Positions 61,901 through 64,000 of a stretch of 64,000 bases of DNA are shown piece by piece; position 1 is the stretch's first letter, and the number at the start of each line of letters is the position of its first letter. The DNA is taken from positions 23,629,052-23,693,051 of the forward strand of contig OX344755.2 of assembly GCA_947034885.2 (NCBI GenBank), in the 5' to 3' direction. Under the pieces are notes generated by a model. It saw nothing but the letters and a program-made list of their open reading frames with translations. It was not told the DNA's origin and made no database searches. The position numbers and the translations under genes were made by a program. Source of the DNA: Thuidium tamariscinum (taxonomy: Eukaryota > Streptophyta > Bryopsida > Hypnales > Thuidiaceae).

Positions 61901-62009
61901 TCAATTTGGATTGAGGAAGGTTCGATATAAGGAAGCAAGGGAATCCATAGCTTGGATTTGCGATAAATGCATTTTAGTGCATCACAGTGAAGTTAATGAA
62001 CTAAAATAG
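54478..62009 (+). CDS. ROCO copy 3: intact TRN1-like LRR-Roc-COR protein, 1,363 aa
   Basis: Joined exons 54478-55912, 58445-59712 and 60621-62009 give 4,092 nt, 1,363 codons plus stop, with no lesion. Order: hydrophobic N-terminal helix (residues 4-18), leucine-rich repeats (about 65-435), Roc GTPase with P-loop GQPFAGKT (474-481), switch I T531-H-G-I, G3 DMAGQ (550-554), G4 THFD (628-631), COR to about 901, then a C-terminal region with a coiled coil near 1108-1155. Length and order fit plant TORNADO1 (about 1,380 residues), a kinase-less ROCO protein needed for patterning in Arabidopsis. Roc-COR modules typically bind GTP and dimerise. The cellular site is unknown; the N-terminal helix suggests membrane attachment. 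Its role may differ from TRN1 because the family is tandemly expanded with variable LRRs. Confidence 0.85.
55913..58444 (+). other. Intron 1 of ROCO copy 3
   Basis: Phase 1, 2,532 nt, with MITE A at 57038-57685. The CACTA-hairpin site is empty near 58140. The rest is AT-rich and aligned with the sister introns; no gene. Confidence 0.83.
57038..57685. mobile_element. MITE family A in intron 1, copy 3
   Basis: The ends TTAACCCCTAAATGCCCAAGG and CCTTCGGCATTTAGGGGTTAA are the best preserved of the family. It is orthologous to 14186-14838 and 32491-33139. Confidence 0.82.
58445..59712 (+). CDS. ROCO copy 3 exon 2: Roc GTPase and COR
   Basis: 1268 nt, open. It supplies K and T of the P-loop, then switch I, DMAGQ and THFD, then COR. 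It starts GTAAGACAAG, so exon 1 plus intron 1 and exon 2 both begin with GTAAG at the junction. Only the splice used here restores GQPFAGKT. Confidence 0.88.
59713..60620 (+). other. Intron 2 of ROCO copy 3, enlarged by a MITE
   Basis: 908 nt against 356 nt in copies 1 and 2; the difference is MITE C. Splice sites are CTTCAG/GTATTG and TTGTCTAG/GTTTC. The read-through frame ends at 59797-59799. Confidence 0.83.
59948..60497. mobile_element. MITE C in intron 2, copy-3-specific
   Basis: The ends CCCTTTTAGGGC and GGCCCTAAAGGG are inverted repeats and TTA flanks both (59945-59947 and 60498-60500). Introns of copies 1 and 2 read ACTTCACTCTTTAAAGTTTT straight through, an exact empty site. The 550-bp interior is non-coding. 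The TTA duplication suggests PIF/Harbinger type. Confidence 0.9.
60621..62009 (+). CDS. ROCO copy 3 exon 3: C-terminal region
   Basis: 1389 nt ending TAG, encoding residues 902-1363. The coiled-coil candidate lies around LRREHREYHKETMAKLDNV. The end IAWICDKCILVHHSEVNELK is conserved in the sisters. No transmembrane segment is evident in this part. Confidence 0.85.
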   Translation, partial: VSFFQKLQSKNVQDTYEVFQDIITFISDDIEVILQFHHGDIDILLKSHQCQDNMLEFLENGIVMHIKHLQEDPTLGCLGVRFIEYILRPACVQRLVHAKDRKNQCVQVKELEAETIKSGVDASHNWKSCQGLDKGYDKVSTLLGGRAWKNLLERRSRNLQVYHKEIQSLGTRIHNDKSNSSHTKGGSWTTSIRQMPRRFVCGPLVEEIVDLRREHREYHKETMAKLDNVVHLIQNLEHGIENMQKELLLEVCSKIDDVMAFSLEMQKSQIPKLAYLCELGKRKLLTRIVPNLERVQLHFMCESIYGFHKVPNQKGCEVYFGTEHTRRFLGTLAWGLKIATILTKIGAHVACGMGAMVPDISDGGTFAALILDTPGFLDHRIPTTTLESLPSEFRNQLWISSNDRSESQRWLQEFLEPKCQNKRDFYNQFGLRKVRYKEARESIAWICDKCILVHHSEVNELK

Positions 62010-63785
62010 GGTATATATAGTTACTTGTACAGTGGTAGGAAACAAAGTTTTTTTTTCATTAGATTTGAAAAAAATTAGGATCTATAGATTAAGTTCCTTT
62101 TGGGTGCAATGTGGATATGTTTTGAATTTTGTACATAGATTTGCTTCCACCAATGAAAACTTACAAGCGTGCACTATATAGTAGAAGGGATTGTAATTTT
62201 GGGTGAAAATCTTGATTTTCAATCTTAACTCAATGCCAAGTAGAGCATAACTATTTGAATTCCATTTCAAAATTACCTTATTATTGCTAGCCGCATATTG
62301 GACCACATTATGATTCTAAGTTCTATTAGTAATTGAAGCTTTAGGGCAAAATTTGTATGTGAATCATGATATGATAGGATGGATGATGTAGTCTTCATTA
62401 AGTACTTGAATATTTTTATGGTAAATGTTTGGCAATTCTTTCCTTTTTCACATCGTTTTGGTTGACTATCAGAATTTGATTTTGTTGATGAATAGTTGTA
62501 GACTTTTGAAATTGATTGATTGCTTTGTTTGTTTGTTTTTTTAATTTCCAAATTTTTCATTTACAAAAATCTGGCCTTGGGACTTTGAGAATTTTAAATC
62601 AAGTATGATAGTGTATTGCTATAATGGTAACTTGTAAGTTAGGGATACAACCCACATACTTGGGGTATCAAGAGGAGTGCTCTTCCCTTACTTTAGAGTA
62701 AGTATATCATAATTTATACAAAGTTCAATCTTTATATTTTCATAAATTTTAGACTTATTCCCTTTCTACTATTAAGAAGATCCTACAAAAACTTTTATAA
62801 CTCAAATAGGTTGAACCATACTCATTGCTCAAAACCTCAATTTGATACATTGAAGTATTGTTACCTTAGTTACTTTATGCAAGTGACACTTTTAAATGGC
62901 TAATATATACCAATCATGAAAAATTATGCATCTAAATAAAGTATATCAAACATGAAAATGGAAATAAAAAGTAAATGTCAAGGAAAAATGATTGGGTGAG
63001 GATGGATTAAAATTCTCAGAATGTTTGTATTTGAATTGCTATATGTTGATCAAAATAGACTACCTTCCTTAATCATTTAGATGTGGTTCATTAGAAAGAC
63101 CTTGAGTAGGAGCAACTAAATATGAGAGTATTAATTAATTATTCTAACTACTCTTAAAAACATGTATTCTTAGTTAAGGCTCAAACATTTGGAGCTTTGG
63201 ATAGACACCTTGAATTTGTTTGTGGATGCCTAGGCCATTGAAGAAGGTAGATCAAGAATCATAATGTTTTGATCCAATCACATACCAAAGTAACTACAAC
63301 AATCACTTCTAGACCTCAATGTACCAATTCTTATTGTTGGATAATGTACTTGGTGGTCAAGGTTAGCATTCCTTATCAAATAATTTATTGAAGTTGGCAA
63401 ATGTGATTTAACATGTGTCTTTGCCACTTTTTACAACTTAGACTACACTATCTATAATTTGAATCAATCATAGATTTTTGAAATCTATATGTGTTGTAGA
63501 TGTCTGAAATCTATAACAATTCTAGATGTGAGTTTGTAGTTTAGGCCGCATGGTCTAAAAAAATGGCATTTGGAATATCACCATGTTAATATAACTTGCC
63601 GTTTAAGTGCCTATAGCTCTATGTTGCTTATCAAAATCAAATTTCATATTAAATTTAGTACCCACAAGGAGCCTTGGAATTAACAAGCCGAGTATTCTAA
63701 AGCTTGGATTATGTTGAATGGTTTAATTTTGCACAATCTAAATTGATAATATGTCATTTTGTGTCCAAACGATGCATGCTAAAGT
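62010..63785. other. 3' flank of ROCO copy 3
   Basis: AT-rich and aligned with the 3' flanks of copies 1 and 2, without the CACTA element. There is no gene. Similarity stops abruptly at GATGCATGCTAAAGT (63785). Confidence 0.6.
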
Positions 63786-64000
63786 CCCGGGGAGATTACT
63801 CCTTGTTATTTTAAGCATACACCTGAGTTAAGAGGGTATTTAACATAGGGCTATTTACCTTCATTTTAGTGATTAAAATGACCATATTTTTAGATATAAA
63901 TTCAATCATTTGGTTTGGCTATCTTATATACAAAATTTATATATCTAATTTTTTCATATCCATTTACAACACACTATAAAAGTAGTGTCTTACATATACA
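63786..64000. other. Sequence beyond the repeat unit
   Basis: Starts CCCGGGGAGATTACTCC and has no match elsewhere in the window. It may be the edge of an inserted element or the end of the tandem array. Too short to classify. Confidence 0.4.

Noticed and set aside
1-64000. CRISPR arrays, prokaryotic operons, tRNA or rRNA genes, LTR retrotransposons
   Set aside because: I saw no short regularly spaced repeats, no long terminal repeats with gag-pol frames, and no tRNA-like or rRNA-like sequence. The gene structure is eukaryotic.

Overview
The window is plant nuclear DNA, AT-rich, with spliceosomal introns of 0.3-2.7 kb and many small DNA transposons and LINE remnants. There are no bacterial operons, tRNAs or rRNAs. 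The only recognisable host genes are three tandem paralogues of one family: LRR-Roc-COR (ROCO) proteins of the plant TORNADO1 (TRN1) type, without a kinase domain. I cannot name the species. The AT-richness, the tandem TRN1-like expansion and the LINE type make me lean to a seed-free land plant (moss, lycophyte or fern), but that is inference.

Layout: the window holds three large direct repeat units, all in + orientation. Unit 1 is about 2,050-20,818, unit 2 about 20,819-43,050, and unit 3 about 45,615-63,785. A flanking block is shared only by 630-2,050 and 44,385-45,615. Each unit reads: AT-rich 5' flank full of old transposons, then a GC-richer upstream block, a LINE remnant, a promoter/leader with a TATA-like box about 525 bp before the start codon, exon 1 (N-terminal hydrophobic helix plus leucine-rich repeats), a 2.5-2.7 kb intron, exon 2 (Roc GTPase plus COR), a short intron, exon 3 (C-terminal region with a coiled coil), and an AT-rich 3' flank ending in a C-rich block.

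Copy 3 (54,478-62,009) is the only copy with all three exons open. It joins to 1,363 codons, close to the roughly 1,380 residues of Arabidopsis TRN1. Copy 1 (11,631-18,762) has intact exons 1 and 2, but exon 3 has a 1-nt deletion and two C-to-T stop codons. Copy 2 (28,819-36,908) has intact exons 2 and 3, but a 5'-truncated LINE has inserted into the last third of exon 1. Intron 1 splits the P-loop of the GTPase in all three copies.

The most notable biology: Roc and COR are nearly identical among copies, while the LRR exon differs mostly in short patches about 30 residues apart. These fall on the predicted exposed beta-strand of each LRR, a pattern known from recognition receptors. Relationships switch inside intron 1 (copies 1 and 3 closest upstream, 2 and 3 closest downstream), so recombination has shuffled LRR and GTPase modules. 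The rest is transposon archaeology, much of it with target-site duplications and paralogous empty sites visible in the window: a 4.0 kb CACTA element, a 156-bp CACTA-type perfect hairpin, several TTA-duplicating MITEs, a hAT-like MITE and LINE insertions.
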